Shown here: positions 1 through 7,255 of the stretch, in pieces | Numbering within the stretch: position 1 is the stretch's first letter | Layout of the letters: each line of letters starts with the position of its first letter | NCBI GenBank assembly: GCA_002508545.1 | Contig: DAVH01000030.1 | Span: 1-12,605 of the forward strand | Reading direction: 5' to 3' | From: Methanomassiliicoccus sp. UBA6 | GTDB lineage: Archaea; Thermoplasmatota; Thermoplasmata; Methanomassiliicoccales; Methanomassiliicoccaceae | DNA length: 12,605 nt | Notes under the pieces: model-generated | Seen by the model: the letters and a program-made list of their open reading frames with translations, nothing else | What the model was told of the DNA's origin: nothing | The model's database searches: none | Translations under genes and position numbers: made by a program

Positions 1-534
1 TTCACCGTGCCGGTGAACGTCGACGGGGGCGGGAAGGTGGAGCTGTACGCCCCCAACCGCTACTACGTCCAGCAATGGCTGGGATATGAGAACGGGGCCA
101 TCATCCTCAAGCAGGAGGACGGGCAGTCCATCCGGGCATACCCCAACCTGGACATCAGCAAGGACAACAACACCCTTAACATCGCCTTCACCCAGATCGA
201 CCTGATCGGGAACGCCCAGTCGCTGACCGGGGCCGACACCGTCGGCTTCAGCCTGGACCTCATCTACATCGATTCGCAGAAGTACTCCATAGGGACCGGG
301 GAGAAGACCTTCAGCCTAAGGCTCAACACCACCTACGGGGACGCGTGGTACAGCTACTTCGCCCAGCTGTGCCGCTCCGAGGGACTGGTCAACAACACCG
401 ACTACGTCCTGACCGCGCCCGTCGCGGTGAGCGGCTCCACCAACGGGATGACCGCCCTCACCCTGACGCTGAAGAACTGCAACGAGCTGTACTACAACCG
501 CGCCTATGTCAGCATGACCATGCTGACGGACTGA
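1..534 (+). CDS. C-terminal part of a pilin-like secreted protein (5' end outside window)
   Basis: The reading frame is open from base 1 and ends at TGA 532-534, so the 177 residues seen are a C-terminal fragment; the GTG at 7 is not a convincing start. The sequence is rich in beta-strand-forming and polar residues, with no membrane segment in the visible part. The pattern 'GYENGAIILKQ', followed by an 'LDISKDNNTLNIAFTQIDL' strand, resembles the globular domain of archaeal proteins that begin with a class III (type IV pilin) signal peptide. That N-terminus would lie upstream and cannot be checked here. Two cysteines, C124 and C160 of the fragment, could form a disulfide. The stop codon overlaps the ribosome site of the pilus ATPase gene, so this is almost surely a member of the same operon, and a pilin or minor pilin is the natural reading. 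The family assignment is by memory of sequence style, not by a search. Confidence 0.75.
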   Translation, partial: FTVPVNVDGGGKVELYAPNRYYVQQWLGYENGAIILKQEDGQSIRAYPNLDISKDNNTLNIAFTQIDLIGNAQSLTGADTVGFSLDLIYIDSQKYSIGTGEKTFSLRLNTTYGDAWYSYFAQLCRSEGLVNNTDYVLTAPVAVSGSTNGMTALTLTLKNCNELYYNRAYVSMTMLTD

Positions 535-540
535 GGTGAG
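533..540 (+). promoter_or_regulatory. Ribosome binding site for the first ATPase
   Basis: GAGGTGAG overlaps the TGA stop of the pilin-like gene and lies 3 bases before the ATG at 544. It matches the complement of the archaeal 16S rRNA 3' end. The close overlap suggests coupled translation within one operon and supports ATG 544 as the start. Confidence 0.75.
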
Positions 541-543
541 ACT

Positions 544-2289
544 ATGCAAGAGGCCGAACCCAAGGAGAGCAATGCCGAGAGCATGATGCCTGCCGAGGCC
601 GTAACGCCCAAGGACAGCCCCAAGGACAAGGTGCGCGACGGGTACCTCAAGCTCCTCCGACGCATCGTGCCCAAGCGGGCCTCCCGGGTCCGGATGTCCA
701 CCTCCGAGGTGGAGCAGCGCATCGAGTGGTCCAAGGGCCGCGGCTCGGTGATCACCGAGATCCCCAAGATCGAGGACCCGGCGGTAGAGACCACCGAAAT
801 CTACCCCATCGTGGAGCCGTACAGCTACACCCGGATCACCTACAACAACGAGACGAGCGAGTACTTCCTGGAGGCGCTCGAGCCGAAGCTCTCCCCGGAC
901 GACGAGAAGCTCCTCCTGCTGATCAAGGACACCCTGGGAAGGACGCTGGGCTACGAGTGGGACAAGCTCACCGTGCTGGACAAGAGGGAGTACCTGGTGG
1001 AGAGCGTGGAATCGTTCGTCCACAGCCGGGGAGTGAAGGTCTCCCCGTTGCTGAAGAAGAAGCTCGATTACTACATCCTCAGGGACTTCGTCGGCTATGG
1101 GAAGATGGACATCCTGATGCGCGACGAGAACATCGAGGACATCTCCTGCGACGGGGTGGGGGTCCCGCTCTTCGTCTACCACCGCAAGTACGGCAGCCTG
1201 AAGACCGGGCTGGTGTTCGATGACGAGGACGCCCTGAACTCCTACGTGGTCGCGCTGGGCCAGAGGTCCGGGAAGCAGATATCCGTGTCCTCGCCCATCC
1301 TTGACGGCACCTCGCCCGAGGGGCACCGTATCCAGGCCACCTACGCGAGGGAAGTGACCACCCGCGGCTCGACCTTCACCATCCGGCGGTTCAAGGACAA
1401 GCCCTGGACGCCCGTGGACCTGGTGCGCACGAAGACCGCCAGCCCGGAGATGGTCGCCTACTTCTGGCTTGGCGTCGAGAACGGCGAGTCGATGATCATC
1501 TGCGGAGGGACGGCGTCGGGGAAGACGTCCACGCTCAACTCCATCGCGCTGTTCATACCTCCGGGGGCGAAGATCGTCACCATGGAGGACACCCGCGAGA
1601 TCAACCTGCCGCACATGAACTGGATCCCCGGCACCACGAGGTCGGGGGTCGGCGAGCGGGGCCCGGACGGCAAGGCGCCCGGGGAGATCGACATGTACGA
1701 CCTGATGCGTGCCTCCCTGCGTCAGAGGCCGAACTACATCATCGTCGGTGAGGTCAGAGGCAAGGAGACGTACACCATGTTCCAGGCGATGGCCACCGGC
1801 CATACCACGTTCTCCACGATGCACGCCGATTCCGTTCAATCGATGGTCAACCGTTTGGAGAACCAGCCCATCAACTGCCCCCGCATCCTGCTCACCGCAC
1901 TGAGGAACGTCATCATACAGTCCCAGGTCAGGGTGGGGCAGGACCTCTGCCGGCGCATGAAGCAGGTCATCGAGATCGTCGGCTTCGAGCCGGACACCAA
2001 CGAGCTGATATCCAACACGGTGTACGAGTGGGACCAGGCCACCGACCGCTTCGTGTACAAGGGCCACAGCTTCCTGTTCGACAAGATCATGGAGATGAAG
2101 AACCTCACCCACGAGGAGATGATGAACGAGTTCGAGCGCCGGGTCGACCTCATCAAGTACATGGTGTTCCGGGGCTTCGCCGACCACCGCAGGATCTGGG
2201 AGCTCATCAACCAGTACTACAAGGACCCGGACAAGACGATCAAGCGGGTCCGCCGGGAGCTCCAGGAGGGAGGTGCGGCCAATGCCTGA
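544..2289 (+). CDS. Type IV pilus / type II-IV secretion system ATPase (FlaI/TadA/VirB11 family), motor A
   Basis: This 581-residue protein is a cytoplasmic hexameric motor of the kind that drives pilin assembly through a TadC/FlaJ membrane platform. The order of elements is typical. A charged N-terminus (about 1-55) precedes an N-terminal domain with 'VITEIPKIEDP' and 'EDISCDG' (C202). A basic 'FTIRRFK' element (R281, R282) follows, then Walker A GGTASGKT (321-328, K327), Asp box 'TMEDTRE' (E348, D349), Walker B 'YIIVGE' (398-403, E403) and His box 'TGHTTFSTMHA' (H420, H427). All catalytic motifs are intact. A positively charged helical C-terminus follows, 'YYKDPDKTIKRVRRE'. It is homologous over its full length to the ATPase at 4236-5918, including the N-terminal domain. 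It overlaps the next gene by 8 bases. Lack of archaellum genes nearby favours a pilus or Tad/Epd-like system over an archaellum. Confidence 0.93.
   Translation: MQEAEPKESNAESMMPAEAVTPKDSPKDKVRDGYLKLLRRIVPKRASRVRMSTSEVEQRIEWSKGRGSVITEIPKIEDPAVETTEIYPIVEPYSYTRITYNNETSEYFLEALEPKLSPDDEKLLLLIKDTLGRTLGYEWDKLTVLDKREYLVESVESFVHSRGVKVSPLLKKKLDYYILRDFVGYGKMDILMRDENIEDISCDGVGVPLFVYHRKYGSLKTGLVFDDEDALNSYVVALGQRSGKQISVSSPILDGTSPEGHRIQATYAREVTTRGSTFTIRRFKDKPWTPVDLVRTKTASPEMVAYFWLGVENGESMIICGGTASGKTSTLNSIALFIPPGAKIVTMEDTREINLPHMNWIPGTTRSGVGERGPDGKAPGEIDMYDLMRASLRQRPNYIIVGEVRGKETYTMFQAMATGHTTFSTMHADSVQSMVNRLENQPINCPRILLTALRNVIIQSQVRVGQDLCRRMKQVIEIVGFEPDTNELISNTVYEWDQATDRFVYKGHSFLFDKIMEMKNLTHEEMMNEFERRVDLIKYMVFRGFADHRRIWELINQYYKDPDKTIKRVRRELQEGGAANA
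2268..2275 (+). promoter_or_regulatory. Ribosome binding site that fixes the start of the first membrane platform gene
   Basis: GGGAGGTG lies 6 bases before ATG 2282, an ideal archaeal spacing. A longer in-frame start, GTG 2273, falls inside this Shine-Dalgarno site and can therefore be discarded. The site lies within the last codons of the upstream ATPase gene, which indicates translational coupling. Confidence 0.75.
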
Positions 2290-3322
2290 GATCTCCGATT
2301 CGTTCACCAAGTTCGACGCCAAGAAGAAGAAGGACTACCTGAAGACGAAGAAGACCCAGGAGCCCACGGAGAAGATGGGACCGCACCTCATCAAGCTCCA
2401 GCAGGGCGCCCTTCCCGATTACATCGCCCTCACCCCGTTCCAGATGTTCGCCTGGCGGGCGATGGGCAAGGCCGTCAAGCTGAGGTCCAAGCCCAATCCC
2501 AAGTTGGAGCTGCAGCTGCAGCAGGCCCACATGCGCATGCGGCCCGAGGAGTACGTGGCGTACACCTGGATGAGCGCGATGATCGTGCTCATCGTCTGCG
2601 CCGGGATCGCCGCCCTGTTCGGCGGCGTGCTGCTCGCCCTCCTCCATGTCGACCCGGCGCTGGTGCTGGTGTTCTTCGTGATGCTGGTGGCCATCCCGCC
2701 GATCATGGCCATGGTCGTCCTGATGTCCGTCCCCGGCTCCAAGGCGAAGACGAGAGCGAGGGACATCAACAAGCGCATCGGCCCGGCCATGAGCTTCATC
2801 TCCGCCATGGCGTCGGCGGACGTCAACGTCGACGTGATCTTCAAGGAGCTGGCCAAGCAGGACATCTACGGCGAGATCAAGAACGAGGCCGCCTGGATCA
2901 CCAGGGACACCGAGCTGCTGGGCATAGACATTCTCACGGCAATCAACCGGGCCGCGCAGCGCACCCCGTCCATCAAGTTCCAGGAGTTCCTGCAGGGCGT
3001 GGTCACGTCCTCGACCTCCGGCGGCCAGCTCAAGCCGTACTTCCTGCAGAAGGCCGAGCAGTTCGAGAAGGAGGGCAAGCTGGAGATGCGCTCCCAGCTG
3101 GAGACCCTCGGACTGATGGCGGAGACCTTCGTCACCGTGGTGGTCGCGTTCCCCCTCTTCCTGGTGGTTATCATGGCCATCATGGCCATCGTGCCCGGCG
3201 GGGGCAACGACTCGTCCATGACCATTCTGCTCCTGGAGCTGGTCGTGGGGCTGATGATACCGATCTCCCAGTTCGGGTTCATATTCTTCATCTGGAACAT
3301 GACCAAGGAGTCGTCGATGTGA
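2282..3322 (+). CDS. Pilus assembly membrane platform protein, T2SF/TadC/FlaJ-like (1)
   Basis: This 346-residue integral membrane protein is the likely inner-membrane platform on which the ATPase acts. The first 90 residues are soluble and basic, with KKKK at 14-17. Hydrophobic helices lie at about 98-121 and 126-149. A cytoplasmic T2SF-like region follows (about 160-280), with 'RIGPAMSFISAMASADVNV' at its start and a conserved 'LQGVVTSSTSGG' turn near 238-248. Two more helices lie at about 281-303 and 314-338. This two-plus-two arrangement around a T2SF domain is typical of single-domain TadB/TadC proteins. ATG 2282 is chosen for its Shine-Dalgarno site. The gene overlaps the ATPase gene by 8 bases, which suggests a stoichiometric partnership. 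It is only distantly similar to the next gene, so the two probably form a heteromeric platform like TadB/TadC or the EpdJ/EpdK pair of Methanococcus. Confidence 0.88.
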   Translation: MPEISDSFTKFDAKKKKDYLKTKKTQEPTEKMGPHLIKLQQGALPDYIALTPFQMFAWRAMGKAVKLRSKPNPKLELQLQQAHMRMRPEEYVAYTWMSAMIVLIVCAGIAALFGGVLLALLHVDPALVLVFFVMLVAIPPIMAMVVLMSVPGSKAKTRARDINKRIGPAMSFISAMASADVNVDVIFKELAKQDIYGEIKNEAAWITRDTELLGIDILTAINRAAQRTPSIKFQEFLQGVVTSSTSGGQLKPYFLQKAEQFEKEGKLEMRSQLETLGLMAETFVTVVVAFPLFLVVIMAIMAIVPGGGNDSSMTILLLELVVGLMIPISQFGFIFFIWNMTKESSM

Positions 3323-3326
3323 GGTG
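3321..3326 (+). promoter_or_regulatory. Ribosome binding site for the second membrane platform gene
   Basis: GAGGTG overlaps the TGA stop (3320-3322) of the upstream gene and sits 5 bases before ATG 3332. It supports that start and indicates coupled translation. Confidence 0.7.
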
Positions 3327-3331
3327 GTGGA

Positions 3332-4234
3332 ATGGCCGAGGACATCATTGACCTGGATCAACTGGATCTCAAGAAGCTCGACTACAGCCAGACCATCCTC
3401 ATCATCAGCGGGGTCATAGGGGCGCTGCTGTTCGCCCTGGCCTTCCTGGAGGGCATCGGGGGCATCAACACCCCGCTGTTATGGCTCGACTACGTGTTCT
3501 TCGCGCTGATGGTCACCAGCGGGCCCTACGGGTTCTACAAGAGCGCCCAGAGGAAGAAGATCAAGGACATCGAGGTCCGGCTGCCGGAGTTCCTCAGGGA
3601 CGTCGCGGAGGCCGGGCGCTTCGGCATGACCCTGGCGCAGGCGATCAAGGTCTCCTCCCGCGGCCGCTACGGAAAGCTCACCCCCGAGATCCACCGCATG
3701 GCCGCCCAGATCGACTGGGGCGTCCCGGCGTCGGAGGCTATGCGACTGTTCTCCGAGCGGGTGAACACCCCCCTGGTGAAGAGGATGACCTCCATCATCA
3801 TCAAGGCCAACGACGCCGGCGGCTCGGTCTCCGACGTCCTCACCATGGTCGCCCACGACGCGAGGGAGTCGATGCTCAACCAGGCCGAGCGCAAGCTGGC
3901 CATGTCCACCTACACCGTGGTCATCTATGTCGCCTTCGCGGTGTTCATCGCCACCATCTTCATCCTGAACTCGACCTTCCTTCCCAAGATGACCGAGGCC
4001 GGGCAGATGGTGGCCGACGGCGCGGAGAAGGCCGGGGTGGACACCTCGGGCCTGGCGACCATCAAGGTGGATATCATACCCACCATCCAGATGATCTTCA
4101 TCATCTCGGTGATGATCCACGCCTTCGGGGACGGGATACTGGCAGGGGTGCTGGCGGACGGGCAGATAGCCACCGGGCTGAAGCACTCCTTCATCATGCT
4201 GCTCATCGGGCTAATGGGAACGAGGCTGATCTGA
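3332..4234 (+). CDS. Pilus assembly membrane platform protein, T2SF/TadC/FlaJ-like (2)
   Basis: This 300-residue membrane protein has an acidic N-terminus (residues 1-17), hydrophobic helices at about 20-40 and 48-68, and then a soluble T2SF domain at about 80-190. That domain carries the hallmark 'LPEFLRDVAEAGRFGMTL' and, farther on, 'KANDAGGSVSDVLTMVA'. Further helices lie at about 192-215, 250-272 and 283-300. The 'LPEFLRDVAE...GMTLAQAI' pattern is what one expects in archaeal FlaJ/TadC-type proteins. It is shorter than the preceding gene and lacks its long basic N-terminal extension. The stop codon is one base before the ATG of the second ATPase. The most economical role is the second half of a heteromeric pilus platform. 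The alternative is that it pairs only with the downstream ATPase as a separate motor module. Confidence 0.88.
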   Translation: MAEDIIDLDQLDLKKLDYSQTILIISGVIGALLFALAFLEGIGGINTPLLWLDYVFFALMVTSGPYGFYKSAQRKKIKDIEVRLPEFLRDVAEAGRFGMTLAQAIKVSSRGRYGKLTPEIHRMAAQIDWGVPASEAMRLFSERVNTPLVKRMTSIIIKANDAGGSVSDVLTMVAHDARESMLNQAERKLAMSTYTVVIYVAFAVFIATIFILNSTFLPKMTEAGQMVADGAEKAGVDTSGLATIKVDIIPTIQMIFIISVMIHAFGDGILAGVLADGQIATGLKHSFIMLLIGLMGTRLI

Positions 4235-4235
4235 C

Positions 4236-5918
4236 ATGGACGAAGCGCTGAGGCAGGACGAGAGCGAGCCCCTGTTCGAGGAAGAGCAGGAGGAGGAGAA
4301 GCAGAGGCTGTCCATAACCTCCCGGTACCTGTCCTTCCTGCACAAGGTGCGCAAGAAGCCGGTCCGGGTCAGGCTGCCCACCAACATCAGCACCGAATCG
4401 ACGGTCATCACCGAGATACCGAAGCTCTCCGAGCCGGACATAGAGGAGGTCGAAGTCGTGCCCATCGAGGACCCCTACTCCTTCGTGCGCATCAAGTACG
4501 ACAGCACCGCCGGGGAGTACCTCTTCGAGGTCATCGAGCCGAAGCTGTCGGGGGACGAGAGCGCCCTGCTGGACGTGCTCAAGAGCTCCCTCATCGTGTC
4601 CCTCAACCTCTCCGAGGCCAAGGACACCGAGGAGAAGCGCGACGTGCTGAACAGGGCCACCGAGCGCCTGCTGAACAAGCTGGCGGTGGAGATCAACCCG
4701 ATATCCAAGGAGCGCATCATGTACTACCTGCGCCGTGACTTCACCGGCTACGGCGTCATCAACGTCATGATGATCGACCCCAACATCGAGGACTGCTCCT
4801 GCGACGGGGTCGACATCCCGCTGTACATCTACCACCGCAAGTACGGCAGCATCAAGAGCAACATCAAGTTCGAGCGGGAGGACGAGCTGGACGCCTACGT
4901 GGTGTGGCTGGCCCAGAAGTGCGGCAAGCACATCTCGGTGGCGAACCCCCTGCTCGACGCCACCATCCCCGACGGGTCCAGGCTCAACGCCACCCTGGGA
5001 AAGCACGTGACCAAGCGCGGGTCGTCGTTCACCATCCGGCGGTTCAAGGACAACCCCTTCACCCCGGTCGACCTGCTGCGCTTCAAGACGCTGTCCACCG
5101 AGATGATGGCCTACCTGTGGATCTCGGTGGAGTTCGGCTCCTCCATGCTGGTGTGCGGAGGTACCGCATCCGGAAAGACCACCACGCTCAACGCCATCCT
5201 GCTGTTCATCCCCCCGCAGATGAAGATCGTCAGCATCGAGGACACCAGGGAGCTGAACCTGCCGCACGAGAACTGGATCCCTGGCCTGACCAGGGAGGGC
5301 TTCGGCGGCAGGACCGGCGCGATGAGCGGCACCATCAACATGTTCGACCTGCTGACCGCCGCGCTGAGGCAGAGGCCCCAGTACCTCATGGTCGGTGAAG
5401 TGAGAGGCAAGGAGGCATACGTCGTGTTTCAAGCGATGGCCACCGGGCACATCTCCTACTCGACGTTCCACGCCGAGGACGTGCAGGCGATGGTCCACCG
5501 GCTGGAGAACGATCCCATCGATCTCCCGCGCGCGCTCCTCACCGCGCTGAACCTGGTCCTGCTGCAGGGGCAGGTGAGGGTCGGCACCAAGATGACCAGG
5601 CGCGTGAAAGGTCTCACCGAGATCGTGGGAATGGACCCCGAGACCGGCGAGCTGATCACCAACTCGGTGTTCACCTGGAACCCCGCCGATGACACGTTCA
5701 CCTACTCCGGCCACTCCTACATCTACGAGAAGGTCAGGGCGGTCCGCAACTGGTCACCGAGGGAGATGGAGCGCGAGGTCAAGCGGCGCATGGACATCCT
5801 GGAGTACATGAAGAAGGTCGGGGTGAACAACTACCGCCAGGTCGCCAAGATCGTGTCCGCCTACTACAAGGACCCGGAGAAGGTGATGAAAGAGGTCAAG
5901 GAGAAGATGGCCGAGTGA
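4236..5918 (+). CDS. Type IV pilus / type II-IV secretion system ATPase (FlaI/TadA/VirB11 family), motor B
   Basis: This 560-residue protein is a second complete motor ATPase and a full-length paralogue of the one at 544-2289. Its N-terminus is very acidic (EEEQEEEKQ near residue 10-20), followed by 'VITEIPKLSEPDIEE' and 'EDCSCDG' (C187, C189). The basic 'FTIRRFKDN' (R268, R269), Walker A GGTASGKT (308-315, K314), Asp box 'SIEDTRE' (E335, D336), Walker B 'YLMVGE' (383-388, E388) and His box 'TGHISYSTFHA' (H405, H412) are all intact. The charged 'AYYKDPEKVMKEVKEKM' end matches the paralogue's end. A weak GAGG at 4222-4225 lies 10 bases before the ATG, and translation is probably coupled to the upstream gene, whose stop is one base away. 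It is the last gene of the operon. It could be a retraction or specialised assembly motor, or a subunit mixed with motor A. The sequence does not decide this. Confidence 0.92.
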   Translation: MDEALRQDESEPLFEEEQEEEKQRLSITSRYLSFLHKVRKKPVRVRLPTNISTESTVITEIPKLSEPDIEEVEVVPIEDPYSFVRIKYDSTAGEYLFEVIEPKLSGDESALLDVLKSSLIVSLNLSEAKDTEEKRDVLNRATERLLNKLAVEINPISKERIMYYLRRDFTGYGVINVMMIDPNIEDCSCDGVDIPLYIYHRKYGSIKSNIKFEREDELDAYVVWLAQKCGKHISVANPLLDATIPDGSRLNATLGKHVTKRGSSFTIRRFKDNPFTPVDLLRFKTLSTEMMAYLWISVEFGSSMLVCGGTASGKTTTLNAILLFIPPQMKIVSIEDTRELNLPHENWIPGLTREGFGGRTGAMSGTINMFDLLTAALRQRPQYLMVGEVRGKEAYVVFQAMATGHISYSTFHAEDVQAMVHRLENDPIDLPRALLTALNLVLLQGQVRVGTKMTRRVKGLTEIVGMDPETGELITNSVFTWNPADDTFTYSGHSYIYEKVRAVRNWSPREMEREVKRRMDILEYMKKVGVNNYRQVAKIVSAYYKDPEKVMKEVKEKMAE

Positions 5919-5934
5919 CCGCGGCCGTTATCTT

Positions 5935-6510
5935 CTAATCTCCCCCTGCCACGCGGTACGCGTCGATGGACTGGAACAGCCATATCACTACCCATGCCAC
6001 CGCCCCTAGCACGGTCAGGACCGCCAGGCCTCCTATGTCCTGGACCAGCGTCACGAGCGTGACCGGGGCCACGAACGACATCACCAGGCCGAGGAACAGG
6101 AACGCCAGACCCCGGTCGATGCGGCCGGCGAAGAGGTGGCCGATGCCCCACAGCGATAGCAGGCCGGGGACGAGGCCCAGGACGAGCGCTGCCACCGGCC
6201 TGCTCGAGCGCCTGGGAGCTTTCACGGGCCGGAGGGGACGACCGCAGCCCGGGCAGTAGCGATCGCTGGCACCGATCCGGGAGCGGCACTCGGGGCACTC
6301 CGCGTTCCCGTACGCGGGCTGACCGCACGCGGTGCAGAAGCGTGCCTCCGCGGGTATGTAGGCGCCGCAGTTACTGCAGTTGTTCGCCCCGGCGGCATGT
6401 GGCTGCAGGCCCTCGCCGCCGGGCGACCCGGCACCTTGCAGCTGATGGCCGCAGCCCAGGCAGACCGTCCTGGACGCCCTGTTCTCCTTCCCGCACCGTG
6501 GACACAGCAT
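5935..6510 (-). CDS. Zinc-ribbon membrane protein, three zinc ribbons plus three-helix domain (paralogue 1)
   Basis: The function is unknown. This 191-residue protein starts with three CxxC-x10-CxxC zinc ribbons (C3/C6/C17/C20, C45/C48/C59/C62, C72/C75/C86/C89), then a basic linker (KAPRRSSR). Three hydrophobic helices follow at about 105-126, 132-156 and 160-180. The motif 'GIGHLFAGRIDRG' and the closing 'FQSIDAYRVAGG' recall TM2-like small membrane domains. The ribbons are probably cytoplasmic. ATG 6510 is preferred to the in-frame TTG at 6525 because it puts the first cysteine pair at residue 3, as expected for the family, and because an AT-rich box at 6541-6550 would start transcription close to it. 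It is a tandem paralogue of 6574-7161. The stop is TAG, the only one in the window, and lies 16 bases from the stop of the convergent pilus operon. No terminator is evident in that gap. Confidence 0.87.
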   Translation of the reverse strand: MLCPRCGKENRASRTVCLGCGHQLQGAGSPGGEGLQPHAAGANNCSNCGAYIPAEARFCTACGQPAYGNAECPECRSRIGASDRYCPGCGRPLRPVKAPRRSSRPVAALVLGLVPGLLSLWGIGHLFAGRIDRGLAFLFLGLVMSFVAPVTLVTLVQDIGGLAVLTVLGAVAWVVIWLFQSIDAYRVAGGD

Positions 6511-6540
6511 CCGGTTCCCCGGCAAGTATAGAATTTTGTG

Positions 6541-6552
6541 AATAAAATAAGT
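6541..6552 (-). promoter_or_regulatory. Probable archaeal TATA/BRE promoter for zinc-ribbon paralogue 1
   Basis: On the minus strand this AT-rich tract reads ACTTATTTTATT and is preceded by ATCAA, a fair BRE plus TATA box. It stands out in very GC-rich DNA. Its centre is about 35 bases before ATG 6510, so a start point some 26 bases downstream would leave a leader of about 9 bases. This is inferred from spacing and composition. The same T-rich stretch may also end the upstream gene's transcript. Confidence 0.5.
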
Positions 6553-6573
6553 TTGATGCTTGGCCGGCGGGGC

Positions 6574-7161
6574 TCACTCACCGCCCGCCACCCAGTACGC
6601 GTCAATGGACTGGAGGATCCACAGCGCGGCCCACAGCACCATGCCCAGGACCGACAGCCCGGCGAGCTCCCCCTGGCCGTTGATGGTGGCGATGAGCGTG
6701 AAGGGGTTCACCAGCGCCATCACGATGCCCAGCATGAAGAAGAGCACCCCCTTCTTGATGGATACCGAGAACAGCTGCCCCAGGCCCCAGATGGAGAACA
6801 GCCCGGGCACGAGCCCCAGGATGAGCGCGGCGATGGGGCGGGAAGGCGACTTGGCCAGCTTTCCCGGGCGGACGAGGCGGCCGCATCCGGTGCAGAACCG
6901 GTCCTCCGCCCCGATCCTCGTCCGGCAATCCCGGCACTCGTAGGGAGCATCGACCAGGAACCCGCACCGGCCGCAGAAGGTCTCCTTGCCCCCCAGGACG
7001 GCCCCGCAGTTCTGGCATCTGCCGGTCAGGTTCACGTCCACGTCCGCCGCCGGGTCGGTCTGGGCGGGCACGGCCTCCTTGGTCACATCGGCCCCGCAGA
7101 TGGCGCAGACATCGGACCCCGGGGGCACGTTGCCGCCGCACTGCGGACATATCACGGTCAT
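6574..7161 (-). CDS. Zinc-ribbon membrane protein, three zinc ribbons plus three-helix domain (paralogue 2)
   Basis: The function is unknown. From ATG 7161 this is a 195-residue protein with three CxxC-x10-CxxC ribbons (C5/C8/C19/C22, C49/C52/C63/C66, C76/C79/C90/C93), a basic linker, and hydrophobic helices at about 109-130, 137-160 and 167-184. It ends in 'LQSIDAYWVAGGE', almost the same as its neighbour's 'FQSIDAYRVAGGD'. The helices align along their length ('AALILGLVPGLFSIWGLG' against 'AALVLGLVPGLLSLWGIG'), so the pair arose by tandem duplication. A longer frame from ATG 7200 exists. Its 13 extra codons (CGT, AAT, GTT, AAT, TGT, CAT among them) are AT-ending, unlike the rest of the gene, and look like promoter DNA, so I chose 7161. 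The gene lies downstream of the giant surface protein on the same strand, and a T6 tract between them suggests separate transcription. Confidence 0.87.
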   Translation of the reverse strand: MTVICPQCGGNVPPGSDVCAICGADVTKEAVPAQTDPAADVDVNLTGRCQNCGAVLGGKETFCGRCGFLVDAPYECRDCRTRIGAEDRFCTGCGRLVRPGKLAKSPSRPIAALILGLVPGLFSIWGLGQLFSVSIKKGVLFFMLGIVMALVNPFTLIATINGQGELAGLSVLGMVLWAALWILQSIDAYWVAGGE

Positions 7162-7183
7162 CGGCCCGACATGACACTGGGTG

Positions 7184-7198
7184 GGATTAACATTACGC
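7184..7198 (-). promoter_or_regulatory. Possible promoter of zinc-ribbon paralogue 2
   Basis: The minus strand reads GCGTAATGTTAATCC here, an AT-rich island centred about 26-30 bases before ATG 7161. That is the distance expected for a TATA box driving a leaderless transcript. The match to a canonical TATA box is weak. A second candidate is the TTTTTTATG tract at 7217-7225, which would give a start point near 7195 and would allow the longer ATG 7200 start. Confidence 0.35.
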
Positions 7199-7219
7199 AT
7201 TGCTGCGGGAACCGGTCAT

Positions 7220-7240
7220 AAAAAAGGAAGAGATGGAAGG
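7220..7240 (-). terminator. Pyrimidine-rich T6 tract, likely terminator of the giant surface protein gene
   Basis: Starting 15 bases after the TAA stop at 7256-7258, the minus strand is pyrimidine-rich and ends in TCTTCCTTTTTT, with the six Ts at 7225-7220. Archaeal termination often uses such oligo-T tracts without a hairpin, and I see no strong stem before it. The tract may double as a TATA-like element for the next gene. Confidence 0.5.
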
Positions 7241-7255
7241 GGTTTGGGAGCGCTC

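Noticed and set aside
316..2322. 668-codon open frame on the minus strand opposite the first ATPase
   Set aside because: It is the codon-phase shadow of a highly GC-biased gene. The translation is low complexity in H, D, V, L and R, while the plus strand encodes a motif-complete ATPase.
3170..3191. Short tandem repeat ATCATGGCC in the first platform gene
   Set aside because: It simply encodes an 'IMAIMAIV' stretch of a membrane helix. Two copies are not enough to suggest a regulatory or phase-variable repeat.
2240..3361. 373-codon minus frame opposite the first platform gene
   Set aside because: The His/Asp/Gly-rich composition is typical of an antisense shadow, and the real gene has helices and a T2SF domain.
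544..5918. Archaellum (fla/arl) operon
   Set aside because: No archaellin, FlaH-type ATPase or other archaellum-specific gene is visible, and two platform genes and two motors are not the archaellum layout.
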